Below are positions 10,483-17,626 of a stretch of DNA of 64,000 nt, piece by piece (position 1 is the stretch's first letter; every line of letters begins with the position of its first letter). The position numbers and the translations under genes are program-made. This stretch comes from Pseudomonas quebecensis (lineage in GTDB: Bacteria; Pseudomonadota; Gammaproteobacteria; Pseudomonadales; Pseudomonadaceae), in the NCBI RefSeq assembly GCF_026410085.1, contig NZ_CP112866.1, positions 5,517,001-5,581,000 of the forward strand. Reading direction: 5' to 3'. A model generated the notes under the pieces. That model ran no database searches, was not told the origin of the DNA, and worked only from the letters and a program-made list of their open reading frames with translations.

Positions 10483-10517
10483 AAAAAAAGATGCCCGGCT
10501 TGCCGGGCATTTTTTTG
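10483..10517 (+). terminator. Intrinsic terminator after amtB
   Basis: ATGCCCGGC (10491-10499), a two-base loop and GCCGGGCAT (10502-10510) form a 9-bp stem followed by seven T. An A-run precedes the stem, so it could also work on the other strand. Confidence 0.9.
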
Positions 10518-10649
10518 CCTGGCGTTTGTCAGTCATACAGGCTCCGGCGGTTTTTGCGTCATGTTTGCGTCGGGACGTATAGAGCATTTTTCAGCATGCG
10601 AATGTCTTACAGGCATGTAGGCGTATTCGACACTTTGTTTTTTCCCAGA

Positions 10650-10667
10650 GCGCGCTAGAATGCGCGC
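10650..10667 (+). promoter_or_regulatory. Palindrome around a -10 element upstream of yjbQ
   Basis: A TAGAAT hexamer (10656-10661) is flanked by perfect GCGCGC arms on each side. It lies 19 bp before the yjbQ start, so the transcript leader would be very short. The promoter role is inferred from position and similarity to TATAAT. No good -35 was found at 17 bp. Confidence 0.4.
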
Positions 10668-10685
10668 CGATGGGCGGAGAACTGT

Positions 10686-11111
10686 ATGTGGCAACAGACC
10701 CTGATTACCCTGCGGGCCAAGCCCCGGGGCTTTCACCTGGTGACCGACGAGTTGCTTGCCGGCTTGCCTGAATTAAAGGCGTGTCGCGTAGGACTGTTGC
10801 ACCTGTGGTTGCAGCACACTTCGGCCTCGTTGACCGTCAACGAGAACGCCGACCCGGCGGTTCGCCGTGACTTCGAACGGTTTTTCAACTTGCTGGTGCC
10901 GCAAGGCCGCGCAGGGTTTGAACACAACGACGAAGGTCCGGACGATCTGCCGGCGCACTTCAAGGCCAGTCTCCTGGGCTGTCAGCTGAGTTTGCCGGTG
11001 AAGGCCGGCCGTTTGGCGATCGGGACGTGGCAGGGCGTTTACCTGGGCGAGCACCGTGATCATGGCGGTGCTCGCAAAGTCCTCGCCACCCTGCAGGGTG
11101 ATGAGGCGTAA
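10686..11111 (+). CDS. yjbQ: YjbQ family protein (UPF0047)
   Basis: A 141-residue cytoplasmic protein of the YjbQ/UPF0047 family. Family members have a weak thiamine-phosphate-synthase-like activity in some assays, but the main role is not settled. Conserved motifs are present: [21 protein letters not shown] (about 38-58), [19 protein letters not shown] and [13 protein letters not shown]. The conserved His and Asp residues suggest a metal-binding active site. It follows amtB after a terminator and has its own probable promoter. The same order is remembered for PAO1. Confidence 0.85.
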   Translation: MWQQTLITLRAKPRGFHLVTDELLAGLPELKACRVGLLHLWLQHTSASLTVNENADPAVRRDFERFFNLLVPQGRAGFEHNDEGPDDLPAHFKASLLGCQLSLPVKAGRLAIGTWQGVYLGEHRDHGGARKVLATLQGDEA

Positions 11112-11212
11112 GCCACTGGTAATCCAGTGGATGTGATTTTTTTCCGGCGAGCTCGACAGAGGGTGAAGCTGGGCTATAACTAATCTGCTTTTCGCAAGTC
11201 ATGAGGTAGAAC

Positions 11213-11548
11213 ATGAGCGACGATGATCTGGAAAACGACGACCTTGAAGTCGGTGACGAAGACGAGGCTGATGATAGCCTCGAAGCGGCGGCGGTTGACG
11301 ACGTGCCTGACGAGGCCGATGACAGTGTAGGCGATGACGCTGCTCCCAAGGCCAAAGGCAAAGCCAAGGCCGCAGTGTCGGTCGATGAGTTGCCGAGCGT
11401 TGAGGCCAAGAACAAAGAGCGTGATGCCCTGGCCCGTGCGATGGAAGAGTTTCTCGCGAAAGGCGGCAAAGTGGTCGAGGTCGAGCCCAACGTGGTAGCC
11501 GATCCACCCAAGAAACCGGATAACAAGTACGGCAGCCGTCCTATCTGA
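11213..11548 (+). CDS. sutA: RNA polymerase-binding slow-growth regulator SutA
   Basis: A 111-residue, very acidic, low-complexity protein. Residues 1-45 are rich in Asp and Glu. A Lys/Ala linker (PKAKGKAKAA) follows, then a short helix (about 60-80), and a tail ending KKPDNKYGSRPI. This layout and tail match SutA, a Pseudomonas protein that binds RNA polymerase beta and raises expression of housekeeping and ribosomal genes during slow growth. It has no recognisable DNA-binding domain. It forms a single-gene unit closed by a terminator at 11573-11599. Confidence 0.88.
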   Translation: MSDDDLENDDLEVGDEDEADDSLEAAAVDDVPDEADDSVGDDAAPKAKGKAKAAVSVDELPSVEAKNKERDALARAMEEFLAKGGKVVEVEPNVVADPPKKPDNKYGSRPI

Positions 11549-11572
11549 GGCCAGCCACCTGCTTGTAAGAAA

Positions 11573-11599
11573 GAGCCCGCCGTCGCTGCGGGCTTTTTC
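11573..11599 (+). terminator. Intrinsic terminator after sutA
   Basis: AGCCCGC (11574-11580) and GCGGGCT (11588-11594) form a 7-bp stem with a short loop followed by a T-run. It closes the sutA transcript. Confidence 0.85.
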
Positions 11600-11635
11600 A
11601 TGCCTGATGATTTATTGAGTCTTATGCGATTCAAC

Positions 11636-11674
11636 TGTGGAAGGTGGGCTTGCCCCCGGTAGCGGTGTATCAGT
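11636..11674. repeat. REP element
   Basis: The core TGTGGAAGGTGGGCTTGCCC followed by CCGGTAGCGGTGTATCAG matches my recollection of the common P. fluorescens REP word. It lies between the converging sutA and yigB genes, the usual type of site for REPs. Confidence 0.7.
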
Positions 11675-11703
11675 CCCCGGCTCCCAAAGTTAAATCTCCA
11701 CGG

Positions 11704-12399
11704 TTATTGCCAGTTACGGAGCAGTTCCGGCAACTCCGTCAGGCTGCGAATCTGCGCATCCGGGCGCGTATCCGCCGCCCAAGTCTTGCCCGTCGGGTTG
11801 AACCACACTGCACGCAGCCCCGCCTGTTGCGCGCCGGCAATGTCGTCCCCAGGATGATCGCCCACATGCACCGCCGCACTGGCATCCACTCCGCCCCGTT
11901 GCAATGCCTCTTGAAACAACCGCGCATCCGGTTTGGCGATGCCGATGTCTTCAGCGCGCAGCGCGAAGTGAAAGTAGTCCGCCAGGCCTACACGCTGCAC
12001 GTCGGCGTTGCCGTTGGTGATGACCCCCAGCAGATATTGGCGACGCAGCGCCTGCAGCATAGGCTCGGCTTCTGGGAAGACCGTCAGTTGATGACGTGCA
12101 TGGATGAACGCTTCAAAGCACACATCAGCCATTTCGGTGGCTTCGGGCTGTGGATAACCGGCCTCTTCGAATGCATGCATCAATACCCGATGGCGCAACA
12201 GGCTGATGCGGTGCTTTAGCTCCGGGTGGCGTTGCAGCACCTGTTGGCGCAGGCTGGCGAAGTGCTCCAGGGGCAGGTCGCCCACTTTGGATGCATGGGT
12301 CGCCAACCATTCGCGCATCGATGCTTCGGCGCTGATGATGACGGGCACGTTGTCCCAGAGTGTGTCATCCAGGTCGAAAGTGATCAGCTTGATACTCAT
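11704..12399 (-). CDS. yigB: HAD-family phosphatase YigB
   Basis: A 231-residue haloacid dehalogenase-superfamily phosphatase. Motif I is [10 protein letters not shown] with the nucleophile Asp near residue 9. Motif II is GVITNGNAD. The C-terminal metal-binding motif is [12 protein letters not shown]. In E. coli YigB dephosphorylates FMN and a riboflavin precursor. I use the name because the gene order dapF-DUF484-xerC-yigB is the same as in E. coli. Its start codon overlaps the xerC stop (ATGA), so the two are translationally coupled. Confidence 0.88.
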   Translation of the reverse strand: MSIKLITFDLDDTLWDNVPVIISAEASMREWLATHASKVGDLPLEHFASLRQQVLQRHPELKHRISLLRHRVLMHAFEEAGYPQPEATEMADVCFEAFIHARHQLTVFPEAEPMLQALRRQYLLGVITNGNADVQRVGLADYFHFALRAEDIGIAKPDARLFQEALQRGGVDASAAVHVGDHPGDDIAGAQQAGLRAVWFNPTGKTWAADTRPDAQIRSLTELPELLRNWQ

Positions 12400-13295
12400 G
12401 AGTCGCTGTCCTTGATGCGTTTGGCTCGTGGATGGGCGCTGTCGTACACCGTTGCCAGGTGTTGGAAATCCAGGTGGGTGTAGATCTGCGTGGTCTTGAT
12501 GTCGGAGTGGCCGAGCAGTTCCTGCACGGCGCGCAGGTCCTGGGACGACTCCAGCAGGTGGCTGGCGAAGGAGTGTCGCAGCATGTGCGGGTGCAGGTTC
12601 TGCCCCAGCTCGCGTTCGCCCGCGGCCTTGACCCGGACCTGAATGGCCCGTGGGCCGAGGCGCAGACCTTTTTGGCTGATAAACACGGCGTCATCTACCG
12701 GGTTGGCCAGCGCACGCAGCGCCAGCCATTGCTGCAACGCTTGGCGAGCCTTGCTGCCCACAGGCAAAACGCGGGTCTTGCTGCCCTTGCCAAGCACTTG
12801 CACCAGGCCGTCCGCCAGGTCCAGTTGGTCGAGGTTCAGGCTGGTCAGCTCCGACAGGCGCAGGCCCGAGGAATAGAACAGCTCAAGGATGGCCTGGTCA
12901 CGGTGAGCGAGGAAGTCATCTTCCACGGCGCCTTCCAGCAACTGCAGGGCGCGATCGGTATCCAGGGTTTTGGGCAGTCGTCGTTCACCCTTGGGCGGTG
13001 ACAGGCCGGTGGCCGGGTCGTGATCGCACAGGCCCTCGCGATTGAGGTAATGGTAAAGCCCGCGCACCGCCGACAGCAGGCGAGCCAGGCTGCGCGAGGA
13101 CTGCCCCTGCTGGTGCAGCCGCGCGATCAGGCTGCGCAGGTTTTGAATGTCCAAGGCTTTCCAGCTGGCAACCTGATGCTTTTCGCAGTAGGCCAGGACT
13201 TTATTCAAATCCCGCCGGTAGGCTTGCAGCGTATGGGGCGACACCTGGCGCTCGTTGCGCAGGTGAGCGCAGTAAGCGTCCAGTTGCCGTTCCAT
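12396..13295 (-). CDS. xerC: Site-specific tyrosine recombinase XerC
   Basis: A 299-residue tyrosine recombinase. With XerD it resolves chromosome dimers at dif. The N-terminal core-binding SAM-like domain covers about 1-90. The catalytic set is complete: Arg146 ([10 protein letters not shown]), Lys172 (GKGSKTR), His237 and Arg240 (HMLRHSF), His263 ([10 protein letters not shown]) and nucleophile Tyr272. The length is normal. It sits in the conserved dapF-DUF484-xerC-yigB operon, two bases after the DUF484 gene. No dif site was noticed in this window. Confidence 0.95.
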   Translation of the reverse strand: MERQLDAYCAHLRNERQVSPHTLQAYRRDLNKVLAYCEKHQVASWKALDIQNLRSLIARLHQQGQSSRSLARLLSAVRGLYHYLNREGLCDHDPATGLSPPKGERRLPKTLDTDRALQLLEGAVEDDFLAHRDQAILELFYSSGLRLSELTSLNLDQLDLADGLVQVLGKGSKTRVLPVGSKARQALQQWLALRALANPVDDAVFISQKGLRLGPRAIQVRVKAAGERELGQNLHPHMLRHSFASHLLESSQDLRAVQELLGHSDIKTTQIYTHLDFQHLATVYDSAHPRAKRIKDSDS

Positions 13296-13297
13296 GG

Positions 13298-14014
13298 CTA
13301 GCGCACCGCGCGCAGGGCGGTGGTGAAGCGCGGCAGGACGCGGCCAAGCACTTCGGCGATGTAGGTCAGGAACAGCGTGCCCACCGAGCTTTTGTAATGC
13401 GCAGGGTCGCGGCTGCCGATGGCCAGTACGCCATGCAGGCCTTGATGGCTGAGGGCGACCACGGCGGTGGAGCCGATCTGTTTGCGCTGTTCGGCACCGA
13501 ACAGAAAGTCGAGCTCGTGCTCGCGCAAGGTGCCGCTGATGGTCTTGCCTTCGGACAGCAGGCCGCCGATGGCAGTCTGGGCTTCGCTGCCGCTGACCCA
13601 GCGGCCCACCGGCATCGGGTTGTCGCTGAACAGGATCAGGCTGACAAAGGGCACCTGGAAATCCTGGCGCAGGCTGTCTTCCACGGCCATCACTGTTTCT
13701 TCCAGGCTGGCGGCGTCCAGGAGTGTGAGGATCAGGCGACGGGTCTTGTCGAACAGGCGGTCGTTATCGCGGGCCACGTCCATCAGGTGCGAGAGCTTGT
13801 GGCGCATTTCAATGTTGCGCTCACGCAGGATTTTCATCTGCCGCTCCACCAGCGACACGGTGTCGCCACGCTGGTGCGGGATGCGCAGGGCCGGCAGCAG
13901 TTCGTCGTGTTCGACGAAGAAATCCGGATGAGCCTCAAGGTACGCCGCGACGGCAGCGGCCTCCAGAGTTTCGCCCGGGGATGCTTGTGCGGGTACTTGA
14001 GGCTTATCGGTCAT
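13298..14014 (-). CDS. DUF484 family protein (YigA-like)
   Basis: A 238-residue cytoplasmic protein of the DUF484 family, which has a GAF-like fold. After a short leader, residues 24-70 contain [20 protein letters not shown] and [15 protein letters not shown], the family hallmark, then a helical stretch and a GAF-like C-terminal half. The biochemical role is unknown. The gene is almost always between dapF and xerC in gamma-proteobacteria, as here (13 bp from dapF, 2 bp from xerC). A ligand cannot be named from sequence. Confidence 0.88.
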   Translation of the reverse strand: MTDKPQVPAQASPGETLEAAAVAAYLEAHPDFFVEHDELLPALRIPHQRGDTVSLVERQMKILRERNIEMRHKLSHLMDVARDNDRLFDKTRRLILTLLDAASLEETVMAVEDSLRQDFQVPFVSLILFSDNPMPVGRWVSGSEAQTAIGGLLSEGKTISGTLREHELDFLFGAEQRKQIGSTAVVALSHQGLHGVLAIGSRDPAHYKSSVGTLFLTYIAEVLGRVLPRFTTALRAVR

Positions 14015-14027
14015 TGGATTGGCTCTC

Positions 14028-14858
14028 TCATAGACGGACCTGTCCTTCGTATACGCGCGTGGCCGGCCCGGTCATTATCACCGGGTGGCCCGGGCCTGCC
14101 CATTCGATGGACAAACGTCCGCCGGGCAGGTCGATCAGCAGCGGCGAATCCATCCACCCCTGGCTGATCGCGGCGACGGCAGCGGCGCAAGCACCGGTGC
14201 CGCACGCCTGGGTTTCGCCGGCGCCTCGTTCCCATACGCGCAGTTGCGCGCGGTTACGCTCGATCACCTGCAAAAAGCCCACATTGACCCGCGCCGGAAA
14301 GCGCGGATGGTGTTCTATTTTCGGCCCCAGATCGTGCACGGGCGCGTTGTTGATGTCGTTGACGCGCAGCACGGCGTGGGGATTGCCCATCGACACGGCC
14401 GCCAGGTCCAGCACGTTGCCATCGACGTCTACCGCATAGCTGGTCGCCTGCTCGCTGGCCTGGAACGGAATGTCCGCCGGTACCAGACGTGGCGCGCCCA
14501 TGTTGACGCTGATCTGGCCGTCATTGCGTATGTCCAGTTCGATCACGCCGCTCTTGGTCTCGACGCGAATCTGTCGCTTGGCGGTCAGGCGCTTGTCCAG
14601 CACGAAGCGCGCGAAGCAGCGCGCGCCGTTGCCGCACTGTTCCACTTCGGAGCCGTCGGAGTTGAAGATCCGATAACGGAAATCCACCTCCGGATTGGTC
14701 GGGGCCTCGACAATCAGCAGTTGGTCGAAACCGATGCCGGTATGACGGTCGCCCCATTGTTTGGCGTGCTTGGGCAGGATGTGCGCGTGCTGGCTGACCA
14801 GGTCGAGAACCATGAAATCATTGCCCAGCCCGTGCATCTTGGTAAAACGCAGCAGCAT
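14028..14858 (-). CDS. dapF: Diaminopimelate epimerase
   Basis: This 276-residue enzyme converts LL- to meso-diaminopimelate, used for peptidoglycan and as the lysine precursor. Both catalytic cysteines are present: Cys75 in EQCGNGARC and Cys219 in [14 protein letters not shown]. The N-terminus [16 protein letters not shown] is diagnostic. It starts 3 bp after lysA ends, so lysA and dapF are co-transcribed and carry out the last two steps of lysine synthesis. Confidence 0.97.
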   Translation of the reverse strand: MLLRFTKMHGLGNDFMVLDLVSQHAHILPKHAKQWGDRHTGIGFDQLLIVEAPTNPEVDFRYRIFNSDGSEVEQCGNGARCFARFVLDKRLTAKRQIRVETKSGVIELDIRNDGQISVNMGAPRLVPADIPFQASEQATSYAVDVDGNVLDLAAVSMGNPHAVLRVNDINNAPVHDLGPKIEHHPRFPARVNVGFLQVIERNRAQLRVWERGAGETQACGTGACAAAVAAISQGWMDSPLLIDLPGGRLSIEWAGPGHPVIMTGPATRVYEGQVRL

Positions 14859-14861
14859 GGC

Positions 14862-16109
14862 TTACTCCGGCAGCAGGCTTTCGCCAGCATACAACTCGGC
14901 TACCGTCTCGCGGCGACGCACTTCAAACGCTTGATCACCGTCCACCAGCACCTCGGCGGTACGGCCGCGGGTGTTGTAGTTGGAACTCATGACAAACCCG
15001 TAGGCACCGGCCGAATGCACGGCCAGCAGATCGCCTTCTTCCAGGGCGAGCTGACGATCCTTGGCCAGGAAGTCGCCGGTCTCACAGATCGGGCCGACGA
15101 TGTCATAGGCGCGCGCAGCGCTGTTGCGAGGCGTTACCGCTGTGACATTCATCCAGGCCTGGTACAGCGCCGGGCGGATCAGGTCGTTCATCGCCGCATC
15201 GACGATGGCGAAATCCTTGTGTTCGGTGTGCTTGAGGTACTCGACCTGGGTCAGCAGCACGCCGGCGTTGGCGACAATGTAACGGCCCGGCTCGAACATC
15301 AGCGTCAGGTCGCGGCCTTCGATGCGCTCGCGCACGGCCTGGATGTAGTCGGCAATCAGCGGCGGCTCTTCGTCGCGGTAACGCACGCCGACACCACCAC
15401 CCAGATCGATGTGGCGCAGGTAGATACCGCATTCGCCCAGGCGGTCGATCAGCGCCAGCAGGCGGTCGAGCGCATCGAGGAATGGTGGCAGTGTGGTCAG
15501 TTGCGAGCCGATATGGCAGTCGACGCCCAGCACTTCCAGGTTCGGCAACTGGGCGGCGCGGATGTACACATCCTCGGCGTCGGCAATCGCGATGCCGAAC
15601 TTGTTCTCTTTGAGACCGGTGGAGATGTAGGGGTGGGTGCCGGCGTCGACGTCCGGGTTGACGCGCAGGGAGATCGGCGCGCGAACGCCCATCTCGGCGG
15701 CCACCTTTTGCAGGCGTTCCAGCTCTTCGGTGGACTCGACGTTAAAGCAATGCACGCCGACTTCCAGGGCGCGGCGCATGTCTTCACGGCTCTTGCCGAC
15801 GCCGGAAAACACGATCTTGTCGGCCTGGCCGCCGGCGGCCAGCACCCGTTCCAGCTCGCCACGGGACACGATGTCGAAACCGGCGCCCAGACGCGCCAGG
15901 ACATTGAGCACACCCAGGTTCGAGTTGGCCTTGACCGCGTAGCACACCAGATGCGGCACGCCATTCAACGGATCGGTAAACGAACGGTACTGCGCTTCGA
16001 TGTGCGCACGCGAGTACACGTACGTCGGGGTGCCAAAGCGTTCGGCAACCGCGGACAGCGCCACGCCTTCCGCGAACAGCTCGCCGTCCCGGTAGTTAAA
16101 AGCGTCCAT
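14862..16109 (-). CDS. lysA: Diaminopimelate decarboxylase
   Basis: A 415-residue PLP enzyme of the alanine racemase-like fold III. It decarboxylates meso-diaminopimelate to L-lysine. The PLP lysine is Lys60 in CYAVKANSN. The glycine-rich phosphate site is HIDLGGGVGVRY. The dimer-contributed active-site motif is CETGDFLA. The length is normal. It lies between lptM (9 bp upstream) and dapF in the lptM-lysA-dapF-DUF484-xerC-yigB operon. No lysine riboswitch is visible upstream, only the lptM gene. Confidence 0.97.
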   Translation of the reverse strand: MDAFNYRDGELFAEGVALSAVAERFGTPTYVYSRAHIEAQYRSFTDPLNGVPHLVCYAVKANSNLGVLNVLARLGAGFDIVSRGELERVLAAGGQADKIVFSGVGKSREDMRRALEVGVHCFNVESTEELERLQKVAAEMGVRAPISLRVNPDVDAGTHPYISTGLKENKFGIAIADAEDVYIRAAQLPNLEVLGVDCHIGSQLTTLPPFLDALDRLLALIDRLGECGIYLRHIDLGGGVGVRYRDEEPPLIADYIQAVRERIEGRDLTLMFEPGRYIVANAGVLLTQVEYLKHTEHKDFAIVDAAMNDLIRPALYQAWMNVTAVTPRNSAARAYDIVGPICETGDFLAKDRQLALEEGDLLAVHSAGAYGFVMSSNYNTRGRTAEVLVDGDQAFEVRRRETVAELYAGESLLPE

Positions 16110-16118
16110 GGGGTTCCC

Positions 16119-16289
16119 TTATTCGAAGGTGTCGTGCTTATGCGCTTTGGCTGGCTTTTGCGACGATTGCGCCTGATCGTTAGGGTCTTTGCTGTCATCG
16201 GGCAGGTACAACGGGCCCTTCTGACCACAGGCACTAACGAGGCAGGCGACCGCGACGAGCGCAGCAAGGGAAGAGATCAGGCGCTTCAT
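16119..16289 (-). CDS. lptM: LPS translocon maturation lipoprotein LptM
   Basis: A 56-residue lipoprotein. The signal peptide [21 protein letters not shown] ends in lipobox LVSAC, so Cys21 should be acylated. The mature start [11 protein letters not shown] is the conserved LptM (formerly YifL) motif. In E. coli LptM binds the LptDE outer-membrane complex and helps LptD form its disulfides. The tail is hydrophilic and disordered. Position upstream of lysA and divergent from cyaY matches the conserved arrangement. Confidence 0.9.
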   Translation of the reverse strand: MKRLISSLAALVAVACLVSACGQKGPLYLPDDSKDPNDQAQSSQKPAKAHKHDTFE

Positions 16290-16527
16290 GGCGAAATCCT
16301 TGAATATGCATTAATTGCGCCCGAGTATACCGACCACCCGCCACCTTGCCTATGCGCTGGAATACCCGTCCGGCGGGGGTTTGCCGAGATGGTAGGGAAG
16401 CGGACTACGCTGGAAGGGGATATTTCATACCGCCATCTGCGATGAAATCGGTATCCTTTGCAATCGGCGAGGCTCGCCCGTATCGTGCGGCGCTTGAGCA
16501 AAACCAGACACTTTTGAGGTTGCCACA

Positions 16528-16860
16528 ATGAGTTTGACCGAAGCCCGTTTTCACGACCTGGTGGATGCCACCCAGGAGAAGCTGGAAGATATTTTCGACG
16601 ACAGCGACCTGGACGTGGATCTGGAACAATCGGCCGGTGTGTTGACTGTCAAGTTCGAGAGTGGCCAGCAATTGATCTTCAGTCGCCAGGAATCGCTGCG
16701 TCAGCTTTGGCTGGCGGCGCGCTCCGGTGGCATCCACTTTGACTACGACGAAGAAAGCCGCAAATGGCAGTGCGATAAGAGTGAAGAGTTGTTGGGCGAG
16801 ATGCTCGCGCGCCTGGTCCAGGACTATACCGGCGAAGAGCTGGACTTCGACGAGATCTGA
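16528..16860 (+). CDS. cyaY: Frataxin-like iron-binding protein CyaY
   Basis: A 110-residue bacterial frataxin. It binds iron and modulates the IscS cysteine desulfurase during Fe-S cluster assembly. The first helix carries the acidic ridge (EARFHDLVDATQEKLEDIFDD, shown in part), followed by the beta-sheet segment QLIFSRQESLRQLWLAA and a conserved Trp region (GGIHFDYDE). Length and charge are typical. It is divergent from lptM and 2 bp ahead of a DUF1289 gene with four cysteines. Confidence 0.94.
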   Translation: MSLTEARFHDLVDATQEKLEDIFDDSDLDVDLEQSAGVLTVKFESGQQLIFSRQESLRQLWLAARSGGIHFDYDEESRKWQCDKSEELLGEMLARLVQDYTGEELDFDEI

Positions 16861-16862
16861 TC

Positions 16863-17081
16863 GTGAGCCAGCCCGCCCCCGTACGCCCGCCCAAGCCGTT
16901 GTTCAGCAACGTCAGCCCGGCGGTGCCGTCACCTTGTATCAGTTTGTGTCGCCTGGATGAGCAAAAAGTCTGCCTCGGGTGCTTTCGCCATGTGGAAGAC
17001 ATCCGCGAATGGCGCTCGGCCGACGACGATCGACGCCGTGTGATCTGCGCCCAGGCCGAGCGACGCAAGGCCCACGCCTGA
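16863..17081 (+). CDS. DUF1289 domain protein
   Basis: A 72-residue cytoplasmic protein with GTG start directly after the cyaY stop. It carries the DUF1289 signature CISLCRLDEQKVCLGCFRHV, with four cysteines in a C-x3-C-x7-C-x2-C pattern, then IREWRSADDDRRR. The cysteines suggest a metal or Fe-S site, but function is unknown. Coupling to cyaY suggests a link with iron handling, which is inference only. Confidence 0.85.
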   Translation: MSQPAPVRPPKPLFSNVSPAVPSPCISLCRLDEQKVCLGCFRHVEDIREWRSADDDRRRVICAQAERRKAHA

Positions 17082-17148
17082 GGCTGTCTTGTTTATTTGT
17101 GACGCTGTGTTAGTGTCCGGTTACGCCTCCACTCATCGAGGCCCGTGA

Positions 17149-17184
17149 GAACCCCGCCTTTTTCTGGCGGGGTTTTGCTTTTTT
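17149..17184 (+). terminator. Terminator-like hairpin between DUF1289 gene and rnk
   Basis: AACCCCGCC (17150-17158) pairs with GGCGGGGTT (17166-17174) across a U-rich loop and is followed by T-rich sequence. It may end the cyaY transcript. It is only 29 bp before the rnk start and could instead be an attenuator in the rnk leader. Confidence 0.75.
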
Positions 17185-17212
17185 GTGCAGAAAAAAGGAG
17201 TCTGCCTGAATC

Positions 17213-17626
17213 ATGACCACCGCACCGTCCATCATCCTCACCCGCCTTGACGTGCAGCGTCTGGAGCAACTGATCGACCGTTTGGGCGACGAGTCTCCCG
17301 GCGTCGAAGCGTTGCAGGCCGAACTCGACCGCGCCGAAGAGGTGGTTGGCCACGATGAAGTGCCCGCGGGTGTCGTGACCATGAACTCCAGCGTGCATTG
17401 CCGCGAGCAAGGCAGCGGCAAGGACTACCACCTGACCCTGGTCTACCCGAAGCATGCGAATGCCGACGAAGGCAAGATTTCGATCATGGCGCCAGTGGGC
17501 AGCGCGTTGCTCGGCCTGCAAGTGGGCCAGCACATCGACTGGCCGGCACCCGGCGGCAAGACTCTCAAGCTTGAATTGCTCAGCGTTGAAGGCCAGCCCA
17601 AGGATGGGGGCGCCTTCCCGCTCTAA
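17213..17626 (+). CDS. rnk: Nucleoside diphosphate kinase regulator Rnk
   Basis: A 137-residue GreA-like protein. The N-terminal half is a short helical hairpin (SIILTRLDVQRLEQLIDRL, about 6-24, and on to about 45). The C-terminal half is the FKBP-like domain of Gre factors (VTMNSSVHCREQ, LVYPKHAN, ISIMAPVGSALLGL). Rnk binds RNA polymerase and in P. aeruginosa influences Ndk levels and alginate. The stop overlaps the convergent cyaA stop by 4 bp. RBS AAAGGAG lies just upstream. Confidence 0.93.
   Translation: MTTAPSIILTRLDVQRLEQLIDRLGDESPGVEALQAELDRAEEVVGHDEVPAGVVTMNSSVHCREQGSGKDYHLTLVYPKHANADEGKISIMAPVGSALLGLQVGQHIDWPAPGGKTLKLELLSVEGQPKDGGAFPL

Noticed and set aside
14085..16445. A 786-codon plus-strand frame opposite dapF, lysA and lptM
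   Set aside because: It is antisense to three well-supported genes, lacks domains and a Shine-Dalgarno sequence, and is rich in Gln, His and Ala as expected for antisense frames in GC-rich genes.
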